From JADJPL01 sp964607915 (GTDB taxonomy: Bacteria; Bacteroidota; Bacteroidia; Chitinophagales; Saprospiraceae), in the NCBI GenBank assembly GCA_964607915.1, contig CAZSMU010000065.1, positions 1 through 19,909 of the forward strand: a stretch of DNA of 19,909 nt, read 5' to 3'. The position numbers were made by a program, and so were the translations under genes. The notes beneath the pieces were generated by a model, which searched no databases, was not told the origin of the DNA, and saw only the letters and a list, made by a program, of their open reading frames with translations. Numbering within the stretch: the first letter of the stretch is position 1; each line of letters opens with the position of its first letter. This document shows, piece by piece, positions 7,510 to 15,706 of this stretch.

Positions 7510-8361
7510 ATGAAATGTATTCGATTCGGCTTGCCCGGCGCCGAAAAACCGGGCATCCTCGATGAACAGGGCCTGCGTAGGGATGTTTCTGCATTCGGCG
7601 AGGATTACGACGAGCGTTTTTTTGCTACCAACGGCTTGCAGCGCTTGTCCGAATGGCTCAACAGCCACCTCGCCCTGTGCCCGGTTGTAAGCCCCGAAAC
7701 GCGCCTTGGCCCACCGTTCTGCCGCCCCTCCAAAATCGTTTGCGTGGGGTTGAACTACGCACTCCACGCCAAAGAAAGCGGAATGGCCATCCCAAGTGAG
7801 CCCGTGCTCTTCTTCAAAGCTACCACGGCCCTTTGTGGCCCTTGCGACGACCTCGTCATCCCCCCGGGTAGCGAAAAAACCGACTGGGAAGTAGAACTCG
7901 CCGTCGTCATCGGCAAGGAAGCCAGCTACGTACCCCTCGAATCGGCCATGGAGTATGTCGCCGGCTACACTATTCACAATGATTACAGCGAACGCGCCTA
8001 CCAGTTGGAACGCAGTGGCCAGTGGGTCAAGGGCAAAAGCTGCGATACCTTTGCCCCGATGGGCCCCGCACTCGTCAGCAGCGACGAAGTCGCCGACCCA
8101 CAGCACTTGCGGCTCTGGCTGAAGCTGAACGGCGAGACCATGCAGGACAGCAACACCTCGGATATGGTGTATGGGGTTCCGTTCCTCGTCCACTACATCA
8201 GCCAGTTCATGCGACTGCTGCCGGGCGATATCATTTCTACCGGCACTCCTTTCGGGGTCGGGATGGGGCTTTCCCCCCAGCGATACCTGCGGCCCGGCGA
8301 TTTTGTGGAACTGGGCATCGAAGGCCTGGGGGAATGCTGGCAAAAAGCGGTAGCAAAGTAA
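7510..8361 (+). CDS. Fumarylacetoacetate hydrolase (FAA) family protein
   Basis: The 283-residue protein has a variable N-terminal part (1-75) and the FAH catalytic fold thereafter: KIVCVGLNYALHAKE, EPVLFFKATTAL, DWEVELAVVIG, GYTIHNDYSER, KGKSCDTFAPMGP and GDIISTGTPFGVGMG. Metal ligands are visible as E127, E129 and D158. Enzymes of this shape include 2,4-diketo-3-deoxy-L-fuconate hydrolase, ureidoglycolate lyase-like proteins, acylpyruvases and oxaloacetate decarboxylases. They hydrolyse or decarboxylate small 2-keto acids in the cytoplasm. Which one applies is not decidable from sequence alone; a sugar-acid role would suit its glycosidase neighbour but is inference. Its TAA directly abuts the ATG of the GH16 gene, so the two are almost certainly co-transcribed and may be translationally coupled. 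Confidence 0.9.
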   Translation: MKCIRFGLPGAEKPGILDEQGLRRDVSAFGEDYDERFFATNGLQRLSEWLNSHLALCPVVSPETRLGPPFCRPSKIVCVGLNYALHAKESGMAIPSEPVLFFKATTALCGPCDDLVIPPGSEKTDWEVELAVVIGKEASYVPLESAMEYVAGYTIHNDYSERAYQLERSGQWVKGKSCDTFAPMGPALVSSDEVADPQHLRLWLKLNGETMQDSNTSDMVYGVPFLVHYISQFMRLLPGDIISTGTPFGVGMGLSPQRYLRPGDFVELGIEGLGECWQKAVAK

Positions 8362-9546
8362 ATGCTCCGCCACCTCTCCATACGTTGCATCGCCTTTTTG
8401 GGAGCTCTATGCTTTTGTGCGCCGTTGTGGGCACAACTCCACAAAAAAGTACAGGTCGTGGGGGGCTATATCCCGGCACCCGAGGCTCCCTGGCAACTCG
8501 TTTTCCACGACGAATTTTCAGGGGCTGCGCTGGATACTGCAAAGTGGATCACCTACTACCCCTACGATCCGCAGGGCAAAGACCAGTGCGCCTATTGTCG
8601 CACGCACGGCGCCGAAGGTCAGGTCTATCTCGACCGCAACGTGCGGGTGCGCGACGGCTATGCCCAACTCCGGGTACAACAGGAGGCCGTTGCCTGGATG
8701 GGCGAGCAGCGCGCCTATAGTTCGGGGATGATCCATACCCGGCCACCCTGGAAATTCAAGTTCGGACGCTTCGAAATGCGTTGCCGCCTGCCCCGCGGCA
8801 GGGGCTTCTGGCCTGCCTTTTGGCTCTATGGCTGGGGCGGGAACGAAATTGATATCTTCGAACTCGGTATGCAAGACCCCGACCTCCAGTACACGAATGT
8901 ACACCGCGACTTCGAGGGAGGGCATTTTTACGAGGGCGACACCCACTACGGCCCTGATTATTCGAGCGATTTCCACGTTTTTGCCCTGGAATGGGATCCC
9001 TGGTCCATCCGCTGGCTGGTCAATGGCTACGAGGTGCGCCACATGACGCGCCTGCAGGAGCAGCGACGCAAGAGACCCGTCCTGCCCGGCACTTCCCTGG
9101 AGCCCGGGGTCTATCTCGAAAACCTCCTTATGCCCGAATGGCCTTTAGATGTCATTGCCAACGTAGCCGTAGGGGTAGATGGTGTAACTCCCTTCACTGG
9201 CTCGCCCGGCGCGGAAACCGTGCTGCCCGCGAGTATGGACATAGACTATGTCCGCGTCTATCAACGACAGCCGCAGCCAGGCATGAAGGACCTGTGCGCC
9301 ACTGCCCGGATTACCGGTCCGGACTGGGTTGCCGGCCCGACCCTCTACCGCTTCGAAGGGCCTTTTGTCCGCCTGGACTGGAAAGTGAGCGAGGGCCTGA
9401 CCCTCCTCGAACGCACTGCCGACGGCATCCTCATCGGACCGCTTCCCGGTGTGGTATTATCGCGGCAATGGGTGGAAGCTACCATAGACAGCGATGGCAG
9501 CGGGCCCTGCCCTGCCACCACCATCCGGCGTGCCGTGAGGAAGTAA
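8362..9546 (+). CDS. Secreted glycoside hydrolase family 16 protein
   Basis: A signal peptide (MLRHLSIRCIAFLGALCFCA, likely cleaved at LWA, near residue 24) precedes a GH16 beta-jelly-roll domain (about 45-295) that starts PWQLVFHDEFSG. It includes SGMIHTRPPWKFKFGRFEMR, GFWPAFWLYG and the catalytic signature NEIDIFE. E162 is the expected nucleophile, E167 the acid/base and D164 the assisting residue. The domain closes with MDIDYVRVYQ. GH16 enzymes are retaining endo-hydrolases of beta-1,3/1,4-glucans, laminarin, agar, carrageenan or porphyran; substrate cannot be assigned here. A C-terminal extension of about 95 residues (300-394) follows, which I do not recognise; it might be a small beta-rich accessory domain. 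The ATG follows the preceding stop with no spacer. Confidence 0.92.
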   Translation: MLRHLSIRCIAFLGALCFCAPLWAQLHKKVQVVGGYIPAPEAPWQLVFHDEFSGAALDTAKWITYYPYDPQGKDQCAYCRTHGAEGQVYLDRNVRVRDGYAQLRVQQEAVAWMGEQRAYSSGMIHTRPPWKFKFGRFEMRCRLPRGRGFWPAFWLYGWGGNEIDIFELGMQDPDLQYTNVHRDFEGGHFYEGDTHYGPDYSSDFHVFALEWDPWSIRWLVNGYEVRHMTRLQEQRRKRPVLPGTSLEPGVYLENLLMPEWPLDVIANVAVGVDGVTPFTGSPGAETVLPASMDIDYVRVYQRQPQPGMKDLCATARITGPDWVAGPTLYRFEGPFVRLDWKVSEGLTLLERTADGILIGPLPGVVLSRQWVEATIDSDGSGPCPATTIRRAVRK

Positions 9547-9611
9547 CGAATAGGCCATAGGACTCATGCGCTATTAACAGGGGCGCCGGGGCTGTGTAAA
9601 AATCTTTTTAA

Positions 9612-11405
9612 ATGGAGCTATGGTTCTTCCATCGGTTTGGTTTTTGCCGTAGGTTGGGGCGGTGGCTTTTGCTGACGGGTTTGGGGTGCTGCGCTGTGCC
9701 GGGGCCGCTCTTGTCACAGATACGGGTGCAGGTAGAAAGTCCGGACCGATTGCCTGCGCACCTGTACCGCCAGAGGGTATTGGCCGACACTGCGGCCTTG
9801 CATGGCTATCTGCAAGGTCTCCGGGCCGACCTTAACCGCCGGGGTTTCCTGGAAGCCTCGGCAGACAGCGTGGTGCCGGGGGAAGTGCGTAGCTGGCAGG
9901 TGGTTTTCCATCGGGGGCCGCGCTACCGCTGGGAGCGCTTGGAGAGCGAGGGGCTTTCGGAGGGAGTGCTGCGCCGGGCGGGCTACCGGCCGGGGCAATG
10001 GGATGGCCGATGGGTTTCCGGCGACGCATTGCAGCGCCTCCAAAAAACGCTGGTAGCACAGGCAGGGGACCAGGGCTACCCCTTTGCAGAAGCAGGCCTT
10101 GACCGTGTCGTGTTGGACAATGGGCGTCTATCGGCGCGACTCTATTTGCGCACAGGGCCCAAAATCCAGTTGGATACCTTTTTATTAGAAGGCGACCTGC
10201 AGCTTAGGGCGGCTTACTTAAAGCGCTATCTCGGCCTTTCTCCGGGGGCGCCCTATTCGCAGTCGGACGTGCTGCGCATCCGGGAGCGGCTGCGCGCCCT
10301 GCCCTATGTACAGTTGGACCGCGACCCGGAGCTGCGTTTTTCCGGGAACAAAGCCACCCTTATCCTGCCCCTTTCCCCTCAAAGAGCGAGTCGCTTTGAT
10401 TTTCTGCTTGGGGTATTACCTAACAATATCGCCACCGGACGCTTGTTTGTCGCGGCGTCGCTGATGGGCGATTTCGTCAATGCGTTTGGTGCCGGGGAGC
10501 GTCTGTATCTGCGTTTTGAGCAACTGCGCCCCCAGACCCAGCGCATAGAGGTCGAAGCGTCCTATCCTGCACTGCTGGGGCTGCCTCTCGGATTAGAGGT
10601 ACGGGGCAACTTGTACAAACGCGACACCTCTTTCTTGGACGCGGACATCGCGATGGGATTGCATTATATGCTCTTTGGCAGGAATGCCTTAAAGCTATAC
10701 TGGGCGCAGCGCAGTTCGCGCCTGCTCGGGTTTGACGCGGAGGAAGTATTGCGCCTGGGGCGCCTTCCTGCCAACCTCGACGTGCAAGCCGGTACCTTTG
10801 GAATAGAGCTGTTCTTTGAACACCTCGACGACCCTTTTAATCCCCGCCGGGGTTGGATGGTACAGGCGGATGTCGGGGTGGGGAGTCGCCGAATCGTGCG
10901 CAACACCCGCATTGCCAGTTTGGGGCTGGACACCCTGTACGACGTTCTGCCTCCCGTTGCCCCTCAATACCGCCTGGAGGCCGAGGCGGGGCTGTTTATA
11001 CCGCTTTTTAAGCGCAGTGCGGTACTGGGCAAGGTACAGGTACGCAGTTTGCTCTCTCCGCAGCCCATTTTGCGCAACGAACAGTTCCGCCTGGGGGGGA
11101 ATCGTTTCCTGCGCGGGTTTGACGAAGAATTTTTCCAGAGCACCCATGCGGTGATGAGCACTCTGGAGTATCGGATCCTCATCGGGGAAAAGTCGTGGCT
11201 CTACAGTTTTGCGGATGCTGCCTGGTTGGACAACAGCTTTGCCGAAGAAGTAGCAGTGCGCTACCCACTGGGATTAGGGGCGGGAATCACCTTTGAAACC
11301 CGGGCGGGCATCCTGAACATGAGCCTGGGGTATGGCTTTCTGCGCGGGCAGCCGACCGACGGGTACCGCCCCAGGGTACACATAGGGCTGATCAGTCTGT
11401 TTTAG
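9612..11405 (+). CDS. Omp85/BamA-TamA-like outer-membrane protein with POTRA-like region
   Basis: The 597-residue protein has an N-terminal signal segment (hydrophobic about 17-34, likely cleaved before QIRVQVE). A periplasmic region of about 220 residues follows, with POTRA-like repeats of the type RGPRYRWERLESEGL and GPKIQLDTFLLEGDL. The rest is a beta-barrel with alternating strands, including FEHLDDPFNPRRGW and the Omp85 signature FRLGGNRFLRGF (LRGF corresponds to the L6 (V/I)RGF motif). It ends RVHIGLISLF with a terminal Phe, the usual BAM-recognised last residue. It is shorter than BamA (about 800), so it fits a TamA-like or accessory Omp85 protein better than the essential BamA. Role in protein or lipid export to the surface is inferred. 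Its 3' end overlaps the convergent GT9 gene by 14 bp. Confidence 0.88.
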   Translation: MELWFFHRFGFCRRLGRWLLLTGLGCCAVPGPLLSQIRVQVESPDRLPAHLYRQRVLADTAALHGYLQGLRADLNRRGFLEASADSVVPGEVRSWQVVFHRGPRYRWERLESEGLSEGVLRRAGYRPGQWDGRWVSGDALQRLQKTLVAQAGDQGYPFAEAGLDRVVLDNGRLSARLYLRTGPKIQLDTFLLEGDLQLRAAYLKRYLGLSPGAPYSQSDVLRIRERLRALPYVQLDRDPELRFSGNKATLILPLSPQRASRFDFLLGVLPNNIATGRLFVAASLMGDFVNAFGAGERLYLRFEQLRPQTQRIEVEASYPALLGLPLGLEVRGNLYKRDTSFLDADIAMGLHYMLFGRNALKLYWAQRSSRLLGFDAEEVLRLGRLPANLDVQAGTFGIELFFEHLDDPFNPRRGWMVQADVGVGSRRIVRNTRIASLGLDTLYDVLPPVAPQYRLEAEAGLFIPLFKRSAVLGKVQVRSLLSPQPILRNEQFRLGGNRFLRGFDEEFFQSTHAVMSTLEYRILIGEKSWLYSFADAAWLDNSFAEEVAVRYPLGLGAGITFETRAGILNMSLGYGFLRGQPTDGYRPRVHIGLISLF

Positions 11406-12372
11406 GCGGGGCGAACGGGTCCAGTTGGATATCCATAGCACAGCGGAAATGCCCTTCAGGGCAGGTTTTGCGTCCGTGCAGCCCACAAGGTCGGCAGGGC
11501 AGGGGTGAAGGCGCTTCGACGATGCGCGCCCCGTCGGACAAGGGGCCAAAACCAAAGGAAGGGATGGTCGAGCAGAAAACAGCCGTCACAGGGGCATTGA
11601 CTGCCGAGGCCAGGTGGACGGGTGCGGAATCATTGGTATAGTTCATGACTGCGTGCTGCATCCATGCTGCGGATGCCAGTAGGCTCAGTGTACCGGCCAT
11701 ATTCCATACCCCGCTGCGTCCGCTGCCGGCAATAATCGCATTGCAGGCCTCCCGATCGCCGGGTCCTCCGAGCAGGACGACGGACAACTCCGGGGGCAGG
11801 CTGTGGATGAGGGCGCTCCATTTTTCAGCGGGCCACTGTTTGGTGAACCAGACCGAGGTAGGGGCGATACACACATACGGTGTAGTGGGGCGGGCCACCG
11901 CCGCATCTGCGGGAGGATACAGTTTGGGCCGGCGCACGGGGTGTTGTATCCATCCCTCGAGCAGGGACAGGTTGCGGTCCACTTCGTGCAAGCCTTCCTG
12001 GAGGAGGTGGGGGAAACGGCGTGTAAAAGCAAAGGCGAGCGGATTCTTGGAGAACCCCCTGATTTCCCGGGCGGCGGACAGGGCTGCCAGCACCCCGCTG
12101 GAGGCGAAGCGATGCAGGTTGAGCACGAGGTCGTAGCGCTCGGCACGGAGGGCCTTTATCAATGCGAGTGCGCTGTGTAGTTTATTTTTTTTGTCGAATA
12201 CGAGGATTCGGCGCAGGTGGGGGTGTCCGTTGAGTAGGCTTTCGTTACCCTTGCGCAGAAGGAAGTCGATCGCTGCATCCGGGTAGGCAGCGCGGAGGGA
12301 TTCGATGAGGGGCGTTGCCAGCACGACATCTCCCAGGAAAGCCGTTTGAAGGATGAGGAATTTGGTGGGCAT
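11392..12372 (-). CDS. Glycosyltransferase family 9 (ADP-heptose:LPS heptosyltransferase-like)
   Basis: The 326-residue protein matches GT9. The N-terminal Rossmann half starts FLILQTAFLGDVVLATPLIE with the expected catalytic Asp (D15 in LGD). The C-terminal nucleotide-sugar half contains YVCIAPTSVWFTKQWPAEKW, VVLLGGPGD and NYTNDSAPVHLASAVNAPVTAVF. A Cys cluster near the end (CRPCGLHGRKTCPEGHFRC) is common in this family. GT9 enzymes transfer heptose from ADP-heptose to the LPS inner core; in this phylum the acceptor and sugar may differ. It is probably membrane-associated in the cytoplasm. It starts 15 bp after the stop of the upstream minus-strand gene, so the two likely form an operon, and its stop region overlaps the Omp85 gene tail to tail. 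Confidence 0.92.
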   Translation of the reverse strand: MPTKFLILQTAFLGDVVLATPLIESLRAAYPDAAIDFLLRKGNESLLNGHPHLRRILVFDKKNKLHSALALIKALRAERYDLVLNLHRFASSGVLAALSAAREIRGFSKNPLAFAFTRRFPHLLQEGLHEVDRNLSLLEGWIQHPVRRPKLYPPADAAVARPTTPYVCIAPTSVWFTKQWPAEKWSALIHSLPPELSVVLLGGPGDREACNAIIAGSGRSGVWNMAGTLSLLASAAWMQHAVMNYTNDSAPVHLASAVNAPVTAVFCSTIPSFGFGPLSDGARIVEAPSPLPCRPCGLHGRKTCPEGHFRCAMDIQLDPFAPPKTD

Positions 12373-12387
12373 GAGGTCTCCCTTCCC

Positions 12388-13035
12388 TTAGGGCGAGGCT
12401 TTCTTTTTGAAGTCGCCATTTTTCCAGGCGTCAAAAAATTTCTTCCAGGCGATGGGGTTGAAGATATTCATAGGAGGACTTTGGCCGTAGTAGTAGTAGC
12501 TGCTGGCCTGGCGGCGCAAGTAGTAGTCGGCATTTTCGTTACCGTCGTATTTGACCGTTTCCTGTACGCGCGCCAGGGTTTCATTGGCCAGGTTGGCGGC
12601 GGCGACGCGTTGGAGTTCCGGTGTCACGTCCATAGCGAGGAACTCCAGTCGGAAATTCTCGCGGCTCGGCCAGGGGAAGACGACGGTTTCCGGCAGGTTG
12701 ATGGTGTCCTGGGTCATGAGCTGGACGATGGAATAACGGTCATCTTTGAGGTCGCCGGGCAGTCGGAACTCGACGGTTTTATAGCCGATGGCGGAGAAGG
12801 TCACCCTTTCGCTTTTTCGGATGACGATAGAGAAAAAGCCCTTGAAATCGGAGTAGGTTCCCCGATTGGAGCCTTCTATATAGACACTTGCATACGGTAC
12901 GGGGGCGAGTTGGCTGGTGGTGCCGTCCAATACCAGGCCGGAGAGTTGGACCAGGCTGGTATCGGATTGGGCATACAGCGTACCTGCGGAGGCCATGCAG
13001 GCCAGGAGCAGGTAGAGGGTAGGTTTCCATTTCAT
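12388..13035 (-). CDS. Secreted CarboxypepD_reg-like (carboxypeptidase-like regulatory domain) protein
   Basis: The 215-residue protein has a clear signal peptide (MKWKPTLYLLLACMASAGTL, likely cleaved after LYA, residue 22). A beta-sandwich of the CarboxypepD_reg-like type spans about 31-95: LSGLVLDG, PVPYASVYIEG, a NRGTYSDFKGFFSI turn and VTFSAIGYKTVEF. This domain is best known at the N-terminus of TonB-dependent receptors, but here it stands alone. The remaining 120 residues are charged, end in KKKASP and include a YYYY tract encoded by a GTA repeat (about 12488-12499). I see no barrel, peptidase motif or C-terminal sorting domain. Such free-standing proteins are common in Bacteroidota and mostly uncharacterised. 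Possible -7-like sites lie upstream (TACCTTTA at 13103-13096 and AACCTTTG at 13081-13074, minus strand), both imperfect. It probably shares a transcript with the GT9 gene. Confidence 0.82.
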   Translation of the reverse strand: MKWKPTLYLLLACMASAGTLYAQSDTSLVQLSGLVLDGTTSQLAPVPYASVYIEGSNRGTYSDFKGFFSIVIRKSERVTFSAIGYKTVEFRLPGDLKDDRYSIVQLMTQDTINLPETVVFPWPSRENFRLEFLAMDVTPELQRVAAANLANETLARVQETVKYDGNENADYYLRRQASSYYYYGQSPPMNIFNPIAWKKFFDAWKNGDFKKKASP

Positions 13036-13110
13036 TGCAAGGCGCTTTACTACGTTAGACCGCGCAAGTTCGGCAAAGGTTTGTTGCTTTCGCCTTAAAG
13101 GTACGATTTT

Positions 13111-15516
13111 TTATGCTTTTAGTGCGCGTTTTAGCACTTCCTGCATATCATCCACATAATGGAACTGCAGGCCTTGCAGGTAATCGGGATTTACTTCCTC
13201 TATGTGTTTACGGTTGAATTTGCTGAGGATGATTTCCTTCATCCCTGCGCGTTTGGCGGCTAATATTTTTTCTTTTATTCCTCCTACGGGCAGGACTTTC
13301 CCGCGCAGGGTAATTTCGCCGGTCATGGCGACGTAGGGGCGAATAGCTTTGCCGGTGAACAAGGAGGTCAGGGCGCTGAGCATGGTAATACCTGCGGAGG
13401 GGCCATCTTTGGGGATTGCACCTTCGGGGATGTGGATATGCACATTGCTTTGGTCTATTTTCTCCTGTTCGATGCCCAGTTCGGCGCAGTGGGCTTTGAT
13501 ATAGCTCAGGGCGGTTGTTGCGGACTCCTTCATGACATCGCCCAGGTTTCCGGTGAGGGTCATGTGGCCATTGCCTTTGCTGAGGCTGGATTCCACGAAG
13601 AGGATTTCGCCGCCCACGCTGGTCCAGGCCAGGCCGATGGCCACGCCGGGGGCGTGGGGGTCCTGATAGAGTTCAGCGGGGAAAACAGCGGGGCCCAGGA
13701 TTTTCTCCAGGTCTTCCGGTTTCAGGGTGGGGTCGAAGGCCTCTTCCATAGCTACGTTGCGGGCCACGCGGCGCATGACGGCCCCGATTTGCCGGTTGAG
13801 GGCGCGCACTCCGGACTCGCGGGTATAGTCCTGGATCAAGGCGCGCAGGACTTTTGGGTTAAACTTTACCTGATGGCCTTTCAGGCCATGTTCTTTGAGT
13901 TGTTCCGGTACGAGGTGGCGCTTGGCGATTTCAATTTTCTCTTCCGTTGAGTAGCCGCTGATTTCGATGACTTCCATGCGGTCGAGCAGGGCTGGCTGTA
14001 TGGTGGACAGCGAGTTGGCGGTGGCGATGAAAAGGACTTTGGAGAGGTCGTATTCCAGTTCGAGGTAGTTGTCGTAGAACGTGGCGTTCTGTTCCGGGTC
14101 CAGTACTTCGAGCAAGGCGGAGGAGGGGTCTCCGCGGAAATCCTGACCTACCTTATCTATTTCGTCGAGGATGAAGACGGGGTTCCCTGAGCCGCTGCGT
14201 TTGAGCGACTGGAGGATACGGCCGGGCAGTGCCCCGATATACGTTTTGCGGTGGCCGCGGATTTCGCTTTCATCGTGCAGGCCTCCAAGGGACATGCGCA
14301 CGAACTTCCGGTTCAGTGCGTGGGCTATGGAGCGGCCGAGGGAGGTCTTTCCGACCCCGGGAGGGCCTACGAGGCAGAGGATAGGTGCTTTGAGGTCCCC
14401 TTTGAGTTGGAGTACAGCGAGGTGTTCCAGGATGCGTTCCTTGACTTTTTCCAGTCCGGCGTGTTCCTGGTCGAGCACTTTGCGCACCCGTTTGAGGTTG
14501 AACGTGTCGGGTGTATATTCATCCCAGGGCAGGTCGAGCATGAGTTCCAGGTAACTGACCTGAATAGAATGTTCGGCGGCCTGGGGGTGCATACGGCGCA
14601 GGCGCGTCAATTCGCGTTGGAAATGGTCGCGGGCGTGTGGCGGCCATTTCTTTTGTTCGGCGCGGGCGCTGAGGCTATCCATTTCCTCTTCGGCGGGGTT
14701 TTGGCCCAGTTCTTCCTGGATGGTGCGGAGCTGTTGGTTGAGGAAATAATCGCGCTGTTGTTTTTCGAGGTCGCCGCGTACTTTGGTTTCGATGCGATCT
14801 TTGAGCTGCAGGAGTTGCAGTTGCGTGTTCATCTCCTGGAGGATAGTATCGGCTTTATCGCGCAGGTTGTCTATTTCGAGGATATGCTGTTTGATATCCA
14901 ATTTCACGGCCATATTGGAGGCGATGAAATTGAGGAGGAAGTTGGGTTCGTTGAAGCTGCGCAGCATCACCATGGCCTCTGCCGGGATGTTGGGGGACAA
15001 TTCGACGATTTTCTTGGCCAGGTCCAGGATAGTGGAGACGAGGGCTTCGAACTCCAGGGGGTCTTCCGGGGCGTTGTGTTCCAGGATTTGGATTTTCCCT
15101 TTCATGTAGGGGCGTTCCTGGAGGAGTTCCAGGAGCCGGAAGCGTTTCTGGCCGCGCAGGATAGCGGTGGTGGTACCGTCGGGCATGCGCAGCAGTTTCA
15201 GGATGCGCGCTATGGAGCCCACGGAATAGAGGTCGTTTATTTTGGGGTTTTCCACTTCCAGGTCGCGTTGGGACAGGACGCCGATGAGGCGATCGCCTTC
15301 ATAGGCCTTTTGGATGGCGCGGATGGATTTATCTCTCCCTACGGTAATCGGGATGACGATACCGGGGAAGAGGACCGTATTTTTGAGTGCCAGGATAGGC
15401 ATTACGTCGGGATAAGGCTCCTGGACCTGGAAATCCTCTTCTGCTTCTATAGAAAGCATGGGCAGGAAATCTCCGTCGTCCTCTATTTCTTTAGCGGTGA
15501 AATACTCTTCGAACAT
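13111..15516 (-). CDS. lon: ATP-dependent protease Lon
   Basis: The 801-residue protein has the full Lon architecture. The N-terminal LON substrate-binding domain contains VMPILALKNTVLFPGIVIPI (about 45-240) and is followed by a coiled-coil helical linker. The AAA+ module has Walker A GPPGVGKTS (K390), Walker B VFILDEID and the RGH..YIGALPGR segment. The C-terminal S16 protease domain holds the catalytic dyad: S707 in PKDGPSAG and K750 in GGIKEK. Lon degrades misfolded and regulatory proteins in the cytoplasm in an ATP-dependent manner. Start chosen at the ATG ending at 15516 (MFEEYFTAKEIEDDGDF), because the in-frame extension to 15630 is rich in Arg/His/Ser and unlike Lon N-termini. I saw no clear TAnnTTTG element in the 190 bp upstream, so it may be read partly from the parE promoter. 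Confidence 0.96.
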   Translation of the reverse strand: MFEEYFTAKEIEDDGDFLPMLSIEAEEDFQVQEPYPDVMPILALKNTVLFPGIVIPITVGRDKSIRAIQKAYEGDRLIGVLSQRDLEVENPKINDLYSVGSIARILKLLRMPDGTTTAILRGQKRFRLLELLQERPYMKGKIQILEHNAPEDPLEFEALVSTILDLAKKIVELSPNIPAEAMVMLRSFNEPNFLLNFIASNMAVKLDIKQHILEIDNLRDKADTILQEMNTQLQLLQLKDRIETKVRGDLEKQQRDYFLNQQLRTIQEELGQNPAEEEMDSLSARAEQKKWPPHARDHFQRELTRLRRMHPQAAEHSIQVSYLELMLDLPWDEYTPDTFNLKRVRKVLDQEHAGLEKVKERILEHLAVLQLKGDLKAPILCLVGPPGVGKTSLGRSIAHALNRKFVRMSLGGLHDESEIRGHRKTYIGALPGRILQSLKRSGSGNPVFILDEIDKVGQDFRGDPSSALLEVLDPEQNATFYDNYLELEYDLSKVLFIATANSLSTIQPALLDRMEVIEISGYSTEEKIEIAKRHLVPEQLKEHGLKGHQVKFNPKVLRALIQDYTRESGVRALNRQIGAVMRRVARNVAMEEAFDPTLKPEDLEKILGPAVFPAELYQDPHAPGVAIGLAWTSVGGEILFVESSLSKGNGHMTLTGNLGDVMKESATTALSYIKAHCAELGIEQEKIDQSNVHIHIPEGAIPKDGPSAGITMLSALTSLFTGKAIRPYVAMTGEITLRGKVLPVGGIKEKILAAKRAGMKEIILSKFNRKHIEEVNPDYLQGLQFHYVDDMQEVLKRALKA

Positions 15517-15706
15517 ATATATGGAATATGATGGTGATGAGGGGTGTAGTCGTCGTAGGATGTGCATAGCGGGGAGAAATGTCAGGTTATGGCGCAAGCG
15601 CATCATAAATACTCTGAATTGCCATGACAAGTTTTATGCCAGGATGAATTTCCTGACAAAAAAGCAGGTTTGGGATGATCCTCCGCCAAAACGTCGGATA
15701 TCAAGT

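Noticed and set aside
2165..9546. A polysaccharide utilisation locus (GH92, GH16, deacylase)
   Set aside because: No SusC/SusD-like pair, sensor or anti-sigma factor is present, and unrelated hemW lies between the glycosidases.
12488..12499. Short GTA tandem repeat encoding YYYY
   Set aside because: Four units in frame within a coding region; too short and too common to argue for a variable locus.
12346..13098. 250-codon open frame opposite the CarboxypepD_reg-like gene
   Set aside because: The minus-strand frame has a signal peptide and a known domain; the plus-strand frame has neither and runs across gene boundaries.
14251..15531. 426-codon open frame on the plus strand opposite lon
   Set aside because: Its composition mirrors the lon codons in reverse, it has no family motif and no promoter or start context; lon is certain on the other strand.
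15517..15630. 38-residue N-terminal extension of Lon
   Set aside because: The residues are unlike Lon N-termini and the downstream ATG gives a normal acidic Bacteroidota-type start.
15600..15680. Repeated TGACAA and a CAGGA/TCCTG dyad upstream of lon as a heat-shock operator
   Set aside because: The arms are only 5 bp, there is no CIRCE or other known heat-shock motif and no nearby consensus promoter.
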